From Luteibacter sp. dw_328 (lineage in GTDB: Bacteria; Pseudomonadota; Gammaproteobacteria; Xanthomonadales; Rhodanobacteraceae), in assembly GCF_018449605.1 (NCBI RefSeq), contig NZ_JAAVUW010000001.1, forward strand, positions 310,001 to 374,000: DNA of 64,000 nt, in the 5' to 3' direction. The notes beneath the pieces are model-generated. The model was not told the DNA's origin. It saw only the letters and a list, made by a program, of their open reading frames with translations, and made no database searches. The translations under genes were made by a program, and so were the position numbers. This document shows, piece by piece, positions 25,227 to 33,672 of the stretch (positions are counted from its first letter, which is position 1; every line of letters begins with the position of its first letter).

Positions 25227-26492
25227 GTGCGGATATTGGTAACGGCTCCCGAACTGGGGCCAAAGCTGCGGGCGAAAACCGAGCAACTGGCTGGCGAGCA
25301 TGCCCGCATCGTCGAGCGGGTGTATGCGGCGATCACCGTGTCGGACGAGGCGTATCGCGCACTGCCCGAGGCGCACCGGGAAGACGTGAGAGCGCATGTC
25401 GCCTTCTCCGTGACACTCTGGTTCAAGACATTGCTCGGTGGAAGGGCCCCCACCCGGGGGGACCGCGAGCTTCTCGAAGCGTACGGCCGGCGCCGCGTGC
25501 ACCTGGGTGTACCTCTCACCGCGTTGCTCACGGCTATCCGCATCGGCTCGCTGGAGCTATGGCAGGCGATGGTAGAGGTTGGCCTTGAAGATCGCGAGGT
25601 TCTCGAGGGACTCCTCACGACGGTATGTCCCAGCCTGCTCGGATTCTTCGATCAGCTGGCGCAATCGGTCGGTGTTGCCTACGTGGACGAACAGTACCGG
25701 CAGGCCAGATGGCGCCAGTCGCTCCGCAACGAACTGGTCTGCGTGGTGTTCAGTTTCCCCGAAGACGCCGCGGGCTTCCGCCGCGCCTGCGATTCGCTTG
25801 GGCTGGACTCGACCATGCCACGCGTGGCACTGGCGCTCGACCTCGCCATTCCGGACATCCTGGCGTCCCGGCACGAGAGCGAGGTGGAACAACTCGTCCT
25901 GGCCATTGCCCGGCAACTGAAACTGGCGACCGACGATCTGGTCAGCGCGGTCCATCAGGGCCGCCTCGTCATATGGGTGCCGGCCGTACGCGGCGAATCC
26001 ATGCTCACGACGGATCTGCGCATGCGGACGCACGCCCATTCGCTGGTGCGTTCCGTTTCGCAAGTTCATGGGGTCGGGGTCGGGCTGATGAACGAGGGTG
26101 CTGCGGGATGGGCGACGTCGGTCGACGAAGCTTTCAAGGCATTGCAAGCCGGGCGCAACCGCAGTGACGGTCCGGCGGTGTTCCTGTATTCCGATCAGGC
26201 AGTGACGGACAGCGTGCTCGGCACCGACAACGTACTGCGTTACCTCAACTCGCTGCTCGAACGGATAGCGATCGAGCCCGAGCTGCTTTTCACCCTCGCG
26301 ACGTACTTCGACCAGGGCCAGCACCGGAAACTCACCGCCAGCGCCCTGGGCATCCACCCGAACACGCTCAACTACCGGCTGGCGCGGCTCGAGTCGATCC
26401 TCGGTGCGCAGTTGGACAATCCCGGATGGATATCGAAACTGGATCTGGTGATCCAGCTTCGCCGGCTCAGCCGGCACACCGGGACCTTGTGA
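25227..26492 (+). CDS. CdaR/PucR-type transcriptional regulator, paralogue 3
   Basis: The product is about 421 residues from the GTG chosen here, with the same domains as its two neighbours: SDEAYRALPEAHREDVRAHVAFSVTLWFKTLL, RRRVHLGVPLTALLTAIRIGSLELW, a middle LALDLAIPDILASR to VIWVPAVRGES, and a final GQHRKLTASALGIHPNTLNYRLARLESIL. GTG 25227 follows AGGGAT and aligns with the paralogues' starts; the frame is open back to 25098, so the start is uncertain. It is divergent from paralogue 2 over a gap of about 160 bp. Its ligand and targets are unknown. Confidence 0.82.
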   Translation: MRILVTAPELGPKLRAKTEQLAGEHARIVERVYAAITVSDEAYRALPEAHREDVRAHVAFSVTLWFKTLLGGRAPTRGDRELLEAYGRRRVHLGVPLTALLTAIRIGSLELWQAMVEVGLEDREVLEGLLTTVCPSLLGFFDQLAQSVGVAYVDEQYRQARWRQSLRNELVCVVFSFPEDAAGFRRACDSLGLDSTMPRVALALDLAIPDILASRHESEVEQLVLAIARQLKLATDDLVSAVHQGRLVIWVPAVRGESMLTTDLRMRTHAHSLVRSVSQVHGVGVGLMNEGAAGWATSVDEAFKALQAGRNRSDGPAVFLYSDQAVTDSVLGTDNVLRYLNSLLERIAIEPELLFTLATYFDQGQHRKLTASALGIHPNTLNYRLARLESILGAQLDNPGWISKLDLVIQLRRLSRHTGTL

Positions 26493-26496
26493 AAAA

Positions 26497-26519
26497 GCAT
26501 AGCCAGCTTGTCGCTATGC
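26497..26519. terminator. Hairpin between paralogue 3 and the MscS gene
   Basis: GCATAGC (26497-26503) and GCTATGC (26513-26519) are perfect seven-base arms around a nine-base loop, starting four bases after the stop codon. The A-run before it gives a U-run only on the minus strand, so termination is weak at best on the plus strand. An operator is the alternative. Confidence 0.35.
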
Positions 26520-26557
26520 ACGATTCCGTGAAACGATGGCTCCATTAGTCTGAAAGC

Positions 26558-28066
26558 ATGGACGCTGCCATCCAAGCCCCTGGGGGAGAACACGTGACCT
26601 TCCTCGATAGCGCGATGCTGCTCGGCGTCGGCGTCCTCGCCCTCGACTTCCTGTCTTGGCGTTTCCTGCGCTTCGGCGGCAGGAAAGGCCACACGTTCGT
26701 GCGGATTCCACTCTTCCTCCTGCTGTCTTATGTCCTTTGGACACATGGCTTGGTGCCGTTCGACGAGGCGCCCTGGAAAGGCGAGCCGCTGCGGCACTTT
26801 GTTGCCCAGGTGCTGGAACTGATGTGGTGGCTGCAGTTCGCGCAGATCGCCACGGCCTTGATGAGTGCCTTCGTCCTTCCGCAGGGGCTGCGCGAAAAAC
26901 TCTTCCGCGACGTCGTGCGCGCCCTTACGTTCATGGGCGCCCTGGTCGCCGGCCTGGTTTTTGTCGTCAACCTTCCGATCGGCGGTCTCCTCGCGACCTC
27001 GGGCGCCGTGGCCATCGTTATCGGCCTCGCGGTGCAGAGCACGCTCGCGGATGTTTTCTCCGGCGTCGTGCTCAGCGCGACAGAACCTTTCAGCATTGGC
27101 GATTCGGTCACCATCGGCGATATCCAGGGCGAGGTCATCGAGAGCAACTGGCGTGCGACCACCCTGCTCAACGGCGACGGCAACACGGTCATCGTGCCGA
27201 ACAGCTCCGCGGCCAAGTCGAACATCATCAACCAGAGCCGTCCGGAGAAGACCCACGGCGTGGATGTGCCTGTGCAGGTCACGACGCACGCCCGACCGGC
27301 CAGCGTGATCGCCGCGCTGACCGATGCGGTGACCAGCACCCGCGGCATTCTCGCGACGCCCGCGCCGACGGTGACCGCGATCGGACTCCACGGGAAACAT
27401 GTCGATTACCGCGTGGTCGTCTACGTCGACGCGATGAGCGCGAAGGTGAAAGTGCGCAATCAACTCATCGACCAGATCCATCGGCACTTCCTTGCCAACG
27501 GCATCCCGCTTTCTTCTGGCCAGCCGGTGCATGACCTGTCCAAGGACGCGGTCAGCCTGCTTCGCGAGATCGAAATGTTCCGTTCGCTCAGCGAGGCGGA
27601 GCTGGGCCAGCTCGCCGACGCGATGGACAGAAAGCAGTTCGAGCCGGGCCAGATGATCTACGAGGTGGGCGTGCAGTGCCCGGACGAGCGCCGCGCGCTT
27701 TACATCGTCACCTCCGGCGTGGCCGGCCTGCTCGCGGAACACGCCGGACGCTACGTCGAGATCGCGCGTCTTTCACCGGGCGACGCCGTGGGCAGGGCAG
27801 GAGTGCTCACGGGTGAGAGTGTGCCCATCAAGCTGCGCGCCATCGGTCACGTGTCGGTTGCCTGGGTTCCCAAAGCAGCATTGACGCCGATCCTGCAAGC
27901 CAATCCAGCTGCCGGACAGGACATGCTGGACGGACTCGTCGCCTTCCAGGCGATCGCCTCCGAGGCGTTCAAGGACCTGCCCGTGCAAACCGATTCGCAC
28001 GCGGATATCTTCCACCGGTTGCTTGCGGGCATGCGTCGCCTGCATGGCCTTTCGCAAAGGCATTGA
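26558..28066 (+). CDS. MscS-type mechanosensitive channel with C-terminal cyclic-nucleotide-binding domain
   Basis: The 502-residue inner-membrane protein has about four N-terminal helices, then the MscS pore and beta domain (VVNLPIGGLLATSGAVAIVIGLAVQSTLADVFSGVVLSATEPFSIGDSVTI, VIESNWRATTLLNGDGNTVIVPNS). A cNMP-binding fold follows from about residue 340 (FRSLSEAELGQLADAMDRKQFEPGQMIYEVG, LYIVTSGVAGLLAEHAGRYVEIARLSPGDAVGRAGVLTGE). bCNG-type channels of this layout can be gated by cyclic nucleotides rather than by tension. The stop overlaps the start of the AraC-like gene, suggesting co-expression. Confidence 0.88.
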   Translation: MDAAIQAPGGEHVTFLDSAMLLGVGVLALDFLSWRFLRFGGRKGHTFVRIPLFLLLSYVLWTHGLVPFDEAPWKGEPLRHFVAQVLELMWWLQFAQIATALMSAFVLPQGLREKLFRDVVRALTFMGALVAGLVFVVNLPIGGLLATSGAVAIVIGLAVQSTLADVFSGVVLSATEPFSIGDSVTIGDIQGEVIESNWRATTLLNGDGNTVIVPNSSAAKSNIINQSRPEKTHGVDVPVQVTTHARPASVIAALTDAVTSTRGILATPAPTVTAIGLHGKHVDYRVVVYVDAMSAKVKVRNQLIDQIHRHFLANGIPLSSGQPVHDLSKDAVSLLREIEMFRSLSEAELGQLADAMDRKQFEPGQMIYEVGVQCPDERRALYIVTSGVAGLLAEHAGRYVEIARLSPGDAVGRAGVLTGESVPIKLRAIGHVSVAWVPKAALTPILQANPAAGQDMLDGLVAFQAIASEAFKDLPVQTDSHADIFHRLLAGMRRLHGLSQRH

Positions 28067-28461
28067 ACGTGGCTTATGTCAGGCCGGAAGCCCGGCTTAG
28101 CGAACTGCAGGCGCGACGCATCGCCGCTTTCATGGAAGCGAACCTCGGCGCGCAGGTGCCGTTGCACCAGCTCGCAGGCCTCGTGCATCTCTCGGTCGGA
28201 CACTTCTGCCGCGCCTTCAAGGGAAGCTTTGGCGAGCGGCCGCGGGCCTATCTGATGCGCCGTCGCGTCGCCTACGCCATGCGGTTGATGCTCTCGACCG
28301 ATCAGCCGCTGAGCGAGATAGCGCTCGCCTGCGGCATGGCCGACCAGCCGCACTTCTCCAACGTGTTCCGGCGCATGACCGGCGAGACGCCAAGCCGCTG
28401 GCGGCTGGACAACAGGCCCCCCGTGCTCCGCGTGCTCACGTCCCAAGCGTCGCGAACATGA
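28063..28461 (+). CDS. Minimal AraC-type DNA-binding protein
   Basis: The 132-residue protein is only the AraC double HTH with a short N-terminal tail. HTH1 is IAAFMEANLGAQVPLHQLAGLVHLSVGHFCRAFKGSFGERPRAYLMRRRVAYAMRLM; HTH2 is PLSEIALACGMADQPHFSNVFRRMTGETPSRW. It has no sensor domain, so control may come from its level or from a partner. TTG 28063 overlaps the MscS stop; GTG 28069 is an alternative start. The 3' end overlaps the convergent Nramp-like gene by 26 bp. Confidence 0.85.
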   Translation: MNVAYVRPEARLSELQARRIAAFMEANLGAQVPLHQLAGLVHLSVGHFCRAFKGSFGERPRAYLMRRRVAYAMRLMLSTDQPLSEIALACGMADQPHFSNVFRRMTGETPSRWRLDNRPPVLRVLTSQASRT

Positions 28462-29734
28462 CGACGGCGGCGACGCCCATCACGGCCGTCGCGGTCCAGC
28501 CCAGCCAACGTAGCCAGCCGCGTACGGCAAACGTGCCCATGACGCTGGTTCGCTGGGCGAGCACGAGGATGGCGATCATCATCGGCACGGCGCATACGCC
28601 GTTGATGACAGCGCTCCAGTAAAGCGCCTTGATGGGATCGACGGGGGTGAGATTCAGTGCGGCGCCGCCGAGCATCGAAACCACCAGCACGCCATAAAAG
28701 AAGGTCGCTTGCTTCGGCGTGTATTCGAGGCCGTAGACGTGGCGCGTGGCACCGCTGCAGGCGAATGCCGTCGCCCCCGCAAGGACCGGCACGGCCAACA
28801 ATCCGGTGCCGATGATGCCTGCGGCGAAGAGAACGAAGGCGAAACGTCCTGCCAGTGGCTTGAGTGCCAGCGCGGCGTCGGCCGAGGTCTGGATGTCGGT
28901 CTTGCCATGCGCGTGCAGTACCGCTGCCGCCGTCAGCATGATGAAGAACGCGACGACGTTGGAAAGGAGCATGCCTACCGACGTATCGATGTTGATCCGC
29001 CGCAAGGCATCGGGTCCCTGCGCGGCTTTCTGGAGCAGGGGTTCGCGCTGGTGGCTGGCGCGTATCTCTTCCACCTCCTGCGCAGCTTGCCAGCAAAAGA
29101 GGTAAGGGCTGATGGTGGTGCCCAGTATGGCGACGATCGCGACGGCGTATTCCCTGTTCCATTGGAACGCCGGCACGAAGGCGCCGTGGAACGCTTCGGC
29201 CCATGGCACCCGGGCGACGAACACGGTGGCGACGTAGGCGAACAGGCTGGCCGTAAGCAGCTTGAGAATCGGCGAGTAACGGGCAAAGGGAATGAAAATC
29301 TGCAGCAGGAGCGACAGCAAGGCGAAGGCCATGCCGTAGGCAATCGCAGGACCGCCGATCAGGAGCTGGAGTGCCGCACCCATCGCGGCGACATCGGCGC
29401 CGATGTTGATGAAGTTTGCGATGACCAGGAGGCCGATGGTGGCAACCACCAGCCAGCGAGGCAGGTGGTCGCGCATGTTCTGGCCCAGACCCATGCCGGT
29501 GACCCGACCGATCCGCGCGCTGATGATCTGAATGCCGATCATCAGTGGCAACGAGAACAGGAGTGACCACAGCGTGGCGTAGCCGAACTTCGCGCCCACC
29601 TGCGAATACGTGGCTACACCGCTGGGGTCGTCATCTGCCGCACCGGTGATGAGGCCCCCGCTCAGTCGCTTGAACCATGAGCCGTGATGGATGCGGGGCA
29701 GCGACGGAATGCGAACGGATCGTGGCAACGGCAC
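28436..29734 (-). CDS. Nramp-related divalent metal transporter, non-canonical motifs
   Basis: The 432-residue protein has 11 or so membrane helices with the Nramp/APC fold. In helix 1 the metal-binding DPGN of true MntH is replaced by GAADDDPSGVATYSQVG. In helix 6 the MPHN region reads TTISPYLFCWQAAQEVEE, so the metal-ligating Met-Pro-His is missing. Proteins of this branch are annotated as Nramp-family but their ion is uncertain and could be Mg, Mn or Al. The start is GTG 29734, with GAGGAG six bases upstream. The 5' leader carries a strong hairpin at 29755-29774. Confidence 0.82.
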   Translation of the reverse strand: MPLPRSVRIPSLPRIHHGSWFKRLSGGLITGAADDDPSGVATYSQVGAKFGYATLWSLLFSLPLMIGIQIISARIGRVTGMGLGQNMRDHLPRWLVVATIGLLVIANFINIGADVAAMGAALQLLIGGPAIAYGMAFALLSLLLQIFIPFARYSPILKLLTASLFAYVATVFVARVPWAEAFHGAFVPAFQWNREYAVAIVAILGTTISPYLFCWQAAQEVEEIRASHQREPLLQKAAQGPDALRRINIDTSVGMLLSNVVAFFIMLTAAAVLHAHGKTDIQTSADAALALKPLAGRFAFVLFAAGIIGTGLLAVPVLAGATAFACSGATRHVYGLEYTPKQATFFYGVLVVSMLGGAALNLTPVDPIKALYWSAVINGVCAVPMMIAILVLAQRTSVMGTFAVRGWLRWLGWTATAVMGVAAVVMFATLGT

Positions 29735-29754
29735 GTGGCACTCCTCGGGTGGAG

Positions 29755-29774
29755 CGCCGGGCCGTTGCCCGGCG
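29755..29774 (-). promoter_or_regulatory. Perfect GC-rich hairpin in the 5' leader of the Nramp-like gene
   Basis: CGCCGGGC-CGTT-GCCCGGCG is a perfect eight-pair stem with a four-base loop, ending 20 bases before the start codon and just ahead of the ribosome-binding site. It could influence translation of the transporter. It does not match the yybP-ykoY manganese riboswitch as far as I can see. Confidence 0.4.
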
Positions 29775-29830
29775 AAGCTGCCACACCCTCATGGTGCGCC
29801 AGCGCGCCGAAGGAACAGTGAAGGTGGGGA

Positions 29831-30955
29831 TCAGCCGCCTTGCAGTGCCGGTTCGGCCGCTCGCAATTTCCTGCCGGGGCGGCTGGGCAGCGCGTGCCGC
29901 CAGATACGCCAGATGACCTGGCCGAACTGACGGGGCAGGGAGCCTGTGTTGTAGTGCTGGCCGTAGCGTGCGCAGATCTCTTTCACTTCAACGGCGATCG
30001 TGGCGTAGCGATTGGCCGGCAGGTCGGGGTAGAAGTGATGTTCGATCTGGTGGCTGAGGTTGCCCGACAGCACGTTCAGCAGCTTGCCGCCCGAGATGTT
30101 GGACGAGCCGCGAAGCTGGCGCAGGTACCAGTGACCACGCGATTCGTTGCGGATCGATTCCTTCGGAAACACTTCGGCGTCAGCGGTGAAGTGGCCGCAG
30201 AAAATGATGACGAAGGTCCAGATGCTGCGCAGCGTGTTGGCAAGCATGTTGCCCAGCAGCACCGGCAGGAAGAACGGGCCGGCCAGCAGCGGGAACACCA
30301 CGTAATCCTTGAGCAGCTGGCGACCCATCTTGCGGCGCACCGGGCGGAAATCTTCGCGCATCTGCGCGGTGGATTTCTTGCCGGCGAACCAGCGGCCCAC
30401 ACGAAGCTCCTGGATGGCCACGCCCCACTGGAACAGCACCATGAACACCATGGCGATGACCGGCTGCATCAGGTAGAACGGGCGCCAACGCTGCTCAGGG
30501 AAAATACGCAGCAAGCCATAGCCGATGTCGTCGTCCATGCCGCGGACGTTCGTATAGGTGTGGTGCTGGAAGTTATGCGTCTTGCGCCAGTTGTCACCGG
30601 TCGCGACGATGTCCCACTCATAGGTATGGCCGTTGAGCTTGGGATCGTTCATCCAGTCGTACTGGCCGTGCATGACGTTGTGGCCCAGCTCCATGTTCTC
30701 GAGGATCTTCGACAGGGCGAGCAACACGACGCCGGCGATCCACGCAGGAATCAGCACACTGTGGACGAAGGCGCCGAGGAACAGGAGTGCGCGGCCGGCA
30801 ACGCCGCACCAGCGCACGGAGGCCACGATTTTCCGGATGTACTTCGCGTCACGCTGGCCGATATCGGCCGTGACCCGGGCGCGGATGGCGTCGAGTTCAT
30901 CACCGAAGGCCTGCAGGTCGGCGGGCGAGAGAGTGCGGTTGCGGACACGGCTCAT
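29831..30955 (-). CDS. Membrane fatty-acid (acyl-CoA) desaturase, DesB-like
   Basis: The 374-residue membrane di-iron enzyme has the three histidine boxes in order: H92NVMH, H127NFQHH and the late HQIEHH. Hydrophobic pairs lie before and between them (ALLFLGAFVHSVLIPAWIAGVVLLAL, YLMQPVIAMVFMVLFQWG). It introduces a double bond into acyl chains using electrons from the adjacent reductase. The gene order desaturase, reductase, divergent TetR matches the Pseudomonas aeruginosa desCB/desT locus. Start at ATG 30955; a longer frame overlaps the upstream gene and has no homologous look. Confidence 0.9.
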   Translation of the reverse strand: MSRVRNRTLSPADLQAFGDELDAIRARVTADIGQRDAKYIRKIVASVRWCGVAGRALLFLGAFVHSVLIPAWIAGVVLLALSKILENMELGHNVMHGQYDWMNDPKLNGHTYEWDIVATGDNWRKTHNFQHHTYTNVRGMDDDIGYGLLRIFPEQRWRPFYLMQPVIAMVFMVLFQWGVAIQELRVGRWFAGKKSTAQMREDFRPVRRKMGRQLLKDYVVFPLLAGPFFLPVLLGNMLANTLRSIWTFVIIFCGHFTADAEVFPKESIRNESRGHWYLRQLRGSSNISGGKLLNVLSGNLSHQIEHHFYPDLPANRYATIAVEVKEICARYGQHYNTGSLPRQFGQVIWRIWRHALPSRPGRKLRAAEPALQGG

Positions 30956-30963
30956 AAGGGTAC

Positions 30964-32034
30964 TCAGAGGTCCAGAATCAGGTCGGTGCTCGGCGCGCTG
31001 ATGCACAGGCGCACTTGCGAAGAAGGTTCGCTGCTGAGATCACCGGTAAGGAGTTGGCGCGTGGTGCCCGACTGGCGCCCACAGGCACAGGTGTTGCAGA
31101 TGCCCATGCGGCAGCCGTGGCGCGGACGAATGCCCTGCGCTTCGAGGCCTTCCAGCAGCGACTTCCCGCGAGGCAGTTGCAGCGTGCGACCGCTGCGCGC
31201 GAGATGCACCTCCACGTCGCCTTCGTCACCGTCGACGCGTACAGGAACGCTGAAAGCTTCAGCGTCGAAGTGGGCGACCTTGCCGTCCAGGCGGCTGCGA
31301 GCGGCCTGCACGAAGCCACCCGGGCCGCACGCAAGAACGCGACGCCCGGCGAGCGCGGCGATCGCATCCAGCGACACGGTGTCGATGCGCGGATCCGGCG
31401 AGGCGTCCTCGCGGGTGAGCAAATAACGCACACGCAGGCGAGGATGGGCGGCCGCCAGGGCGTCCAGCTCGTCGACGAAGCACAGCTCGTCGCGGCGGCG
31501 TGCCCAGTACATCAGATCCACGTTGACCGGCATGCCGCGCGCCGCCAGCGAGCGAAGCAGCGCACGCATCGGCGTGATGCCGCTACCGGCGGCCAGGAGC
31601 AGGAGGTCGTCCTTCCCGTTCGGCAGCACCATGTCGCCGAAGGCCGCTCCCAGCGCCACTACCTCACCGATCCGCGCGTCGCGAGCCAGATGGCCGCTGA
31701 CCCGGCCGCCGGTGATCGCCTTGACCGTGATCTCAAGGTTCCCGTCGTCCAGGACGGTGGGGCTATAGCTGCGTTGCAAACGTCGCCCTTCGATCTCGAC
31801 ATCCACGTTGACGTGCTGGCCGGGGAGCAATCCCCGCCAATGGCGATTGGGCCGGAGAACGAGCGTGACCGCATCGCGGCTGGCCTGCGAGCGGGACACG
31901 AGCCTTGCCAGCGGCTGCTCCAGGGTCCACAGCGGGTTGATCCGCGTGGACCAGAAGTCGAACAGGGCCGGCGAGACCACGCGCCGGGCCAGGCGGACGG
32001 GCCACAGGGGCCGGGGGGCGAGAATCGCGTTCAT
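30964..32034 (-). CDS. Ferredoxin-NAD(P)H reductase partner of the desaturase, DesC-like
   Basis: The 356-residue electron-transfer protein has an FAD-binding barrel (GLLPGQHVNVDVEIEGRRLQRSYSPT), an NAD(P)-binding part (LLLAAGSGITPMRALLRSLA, VLACGPGGFVQAARS) and a C-terminal plant-type [2Fe-2S] domain with cysteines in HGCRMGICNTCACG and a distal Cys in VRLCISAP. It should pass electrons from NAD(P)H to the desaturase eight bases downstream. ATG 32034 is preferred; upstream in-frame Met codons (32052, 32082) run into the operator region. Confidence 0.9.
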   Translation of the reverse strand: MNAILAPRPLWPVRLARRVVSPALFDFWSTRINPLWTLEQPLARLVSRSQASRDAVTLVLRPNRHWRGLLPGQHVNVDVEIEGRRLQRSYSPTVLDDGNLEITVKAITGGRVSGHLARDARIGEVVALGAAFGDMVLPNGKDDLLLLAAGSGITPMRALLRSLAARGMPVNVDLMYWARRRDELCFVDELDALAAAHPRLRVRYLLTREDASPDPRIDTVSLDAIAALAGRRVLACGPGGFVQAARSRLDGKVAHFDAEAFSVPVRVDGDEGDVEVHLARSGRTLQLPRGKSLLEGLEAQGIRPRHGCRMGICNTCACGRQSGTTRQLLTGDLSSEPSSQVRLCISAPSTDLILDL

Positions 32035-32056
32035 GGGGGTCACTATACGCATGCTC

Positions 32057-32070
32057 ATACACCTGTGTAT
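32057..32070. promoter_or_regulatory. Palindrome between desaturase operon and divergent TetR gene
   Basis: ATACAC-CT-GTGTAT is a perfect inverted repeat in the 95-bp gap between the divergent reductase and FabR/DesT-like genes. A further GTATAC and TGTGCA follow at once. This is the natural binding place for the neighbouring repressor. Confidence 0.55.
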
Positions 32071-32129
32071 ACAGTTGTGCATTGGTGTCGACGGGTTATG
32101 ATTGACCCTGCTTCCTTCATCGCCGCCCC

Positions 32130-32780
32130 ATGACCTCGATCATCCTGACCCCGTCATCCGTCCTTCCGCTGCCGCGGAAGCCGGCGATTGCGCGTGAGGA
32201 CCTGATCGTGGCCGCCCTCAAGCTGATCGGGCCGCACCGCAGCCTGTCGACGGTGAGCCTGCGCGAGGTAACGCGTGAAGCCGGCATCTCGCCGAACAGC
32301 TTCTATCGCCAGTTCCGCGACATGGACGAACTGGCCATCGCCCTGATCGACCTGGCCGGCCGCTCGCTGCGCACCATCATCGGCCAGGCGCGCGAGCGCG
32401 CCACGTCCACCGATCGCAGCGTGATCCGTGTGTCTGTCGAGACGTTCATGGAACAGCTGCGCGCGGACGACAAGCTGCTGCATGTGCTCCTGCGCGAAGG
32501 CGCGGTTGGCTCCGATGCCTTCAAGCAGGCGGTCGAACGCGAATTGAGCTACTTCGAGGACGAGCTGCGGGTCGACCTGATCCGGCTGGCGGCCGCCGAG
32601 CGCGCCAGGCTGCATGAGCCCGCACTGGTGTCCAAGGCGATTACCCGCCTCGTGTTCGCCATGGGTGCTGTGGCGATGGACCAGCCGCCCGAGCGCGACC
32701 CCGAGCTGATCGAACAGATCTCGCAGATGCTGCGCATGATCATTACCGGGGCTCGCGTGCTGGATACCTCGGCGTCCTGA
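32130..32780 (+). CDS. FabR/DesT-like TetR repressor of unsaturated fatty-acid synthesis
   Basis: The 216-residue regulator has the HTH IVAALKLIGPHRSLSTVSLREVTREAGISPNSFYRQFRDMDELAIALIDLAGRSLR, in which SPNSFYRQFRDMDEL is characteristic of FabR and DesT. These proteins sense acyl-CoA or acyl-ACP saturation and repress fab or desaturase genes. Divergence from a desaturase/reductase operon strongly supports a DesT-type role. The C-terminal domain begins near DRSVIRVSVETFMEQLRADDKLLHVLLREG. The identification rests on motif and context. Confidence 0.88.
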   Translation: MTSIILTPSSVLPLPRKPAIAREDLIVAALKLIGPHRSLSTVSLREVTREAGISPNSFYRQFRDMDELAIALIDLAGRSLRTIIGQARERATSTDRSVIRVSVETFMEQLRADDKLLHVLLREGAVGSDAFKQAVERELSYFEDELRVDLIRLAAAERARLHEPALVSKAITRLVFAMGAVAMDQPPERDPELIEQISQMLRMIITGARVLDTSAS

Positions 32781-32895
32781 CCTCGCCGTCCTGAACCGCG
32801 CGGTCGATCCACGTGCAAAATCGGCAGGTTCCCGGCAGGTCCGGTGACTCCCGCTCCCCCCGACGCCATGATGGCGCTGGGGACAGGGAGACCGT

Positions 32896-33150
32896 ATGCC
32901 AGGGCAACACCGATCACCACGCGGCGGCGAGTGCACGCTGCCGACCGACGCACTCGACGAACTGGACGTGGCCACACTGCGTCAACTCGACGACACCAGC
33001 TTTCTGGCCATCGGCCATCTCGACTGCGCCGCATGCGCTCGCCTTGCCCGCTTCGGGCTGGTCGCCAGGGAAGCGGACGAGTACTGGAAGATCACGCCAG
33101 CTGGCCGGCGCATCGCGCGGGCCAAGAATGTCAAACGGGCTAACGGCTAG
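32896..33150 (+). CDS. Small winged-helix-like hypothetical protein
   Basis: The 84-residue protein starts at ATG 32896 with GGGAG five bases upstream. The C-terminal part (ARLARFGLVAREADEYWKITPAGRRIARAKNV) looks like a winged-helix wing and recognition segment, as in small MarR/PadR-like proteins. The N-terminal half has C-A-A-C (LDCAACARLARF), a possible metal or redox pair. It stands alone after the DesT-like gene and meets the convergent USP gene with a four-base overlap. Confidence 0.6.
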   Translation: MPGQHRSPRGGECTLPTDALDELDVATLRQLDDTSFLAIGHLDCAACARLARFGLVAREADEYWKITPAGRRIARAKNVKRANG

Positions 33151-33581
33151 TGGCACACAAGCACGGAGATGTCCGTGCTCAAGAGCACTTTATGTGTCTC
33201 GCTGCCAAGCAATAGGCGGTCCAGCCCACGGGTACCGTGCGAACCCATGACGATGAGGTCGCAATGCTCACGCGCGGCGATGCTGACGATCTCGCAGTAA
33301 GGCCGACTGTCGATCACGGTCTGGCTACTGAAAGGCACGCCGGCCGCCTGGGCCTTCGCGCATACATCGCTCAGGCAACCCTGTGTACGTTTCGCCGTTG
33401 CTGCCGGCAACGCGTCCGCGCCCTGTATGGCTTCGGCGATATAGACGAAGGCAGGCGTGGGGGGCTCCACGCACAGCACCAGGACCTTGGACCCGAGTTG
33501 TGCCGCCAGGCCGATGGCCTGGTCCGCCGCGCGGGTGGACGCGTCCGAGCCGTCCGTCGCAATGAGAATGTGCTTGAACAT
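33147..33581 (-). CDS. Universal stress protein (UspA family)
   Basis: The single-domain Usp has 144 residues. It begins MFKHILIATDGSDASTRAADQAIGLA and ends with the ATP-binding type signature DLIVMGSHGTRGLDRLLLGSETHKVLLSTDISVLVCH (G-x2-G..G-S). Usp proteins support survival under starvation, redox or respiratory stress. Start at ATG 33581; an upstream in-frame extension lacks the fold. It ends against the small convergent winged-helix gene. Confidence 0.93.
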   Translation of the reverse strand: MFKHILIATDGSDASTRAADQAIGLAAQLGSKVLVLCVEPPTPAFVYIAEAIQGADALPAATAKRTQGCLSDVCAKAQAAGVPFSSQTVIDSRPYCEIVSIAAREHCDLIVMGSHGTRGLDRLLLGSETHKVLLSTDISVLVCH

Positions 33582-33672
33582 GATCGCCCTCACAGTGGTG
33601 ACTTTGGCTAACGTACTCCTGGCATCGTCCGTCAGGGGTTGTTCGTTTGTCGCAGCCTCCTGACCGGGCGTC

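Noticed and set aside
29840-31426. 528-codon plus-strand open frame
   Set aside because: It is opposite the desaturase and reductase genes, which have complete histidine boxes and iron-sulfur cysteines.
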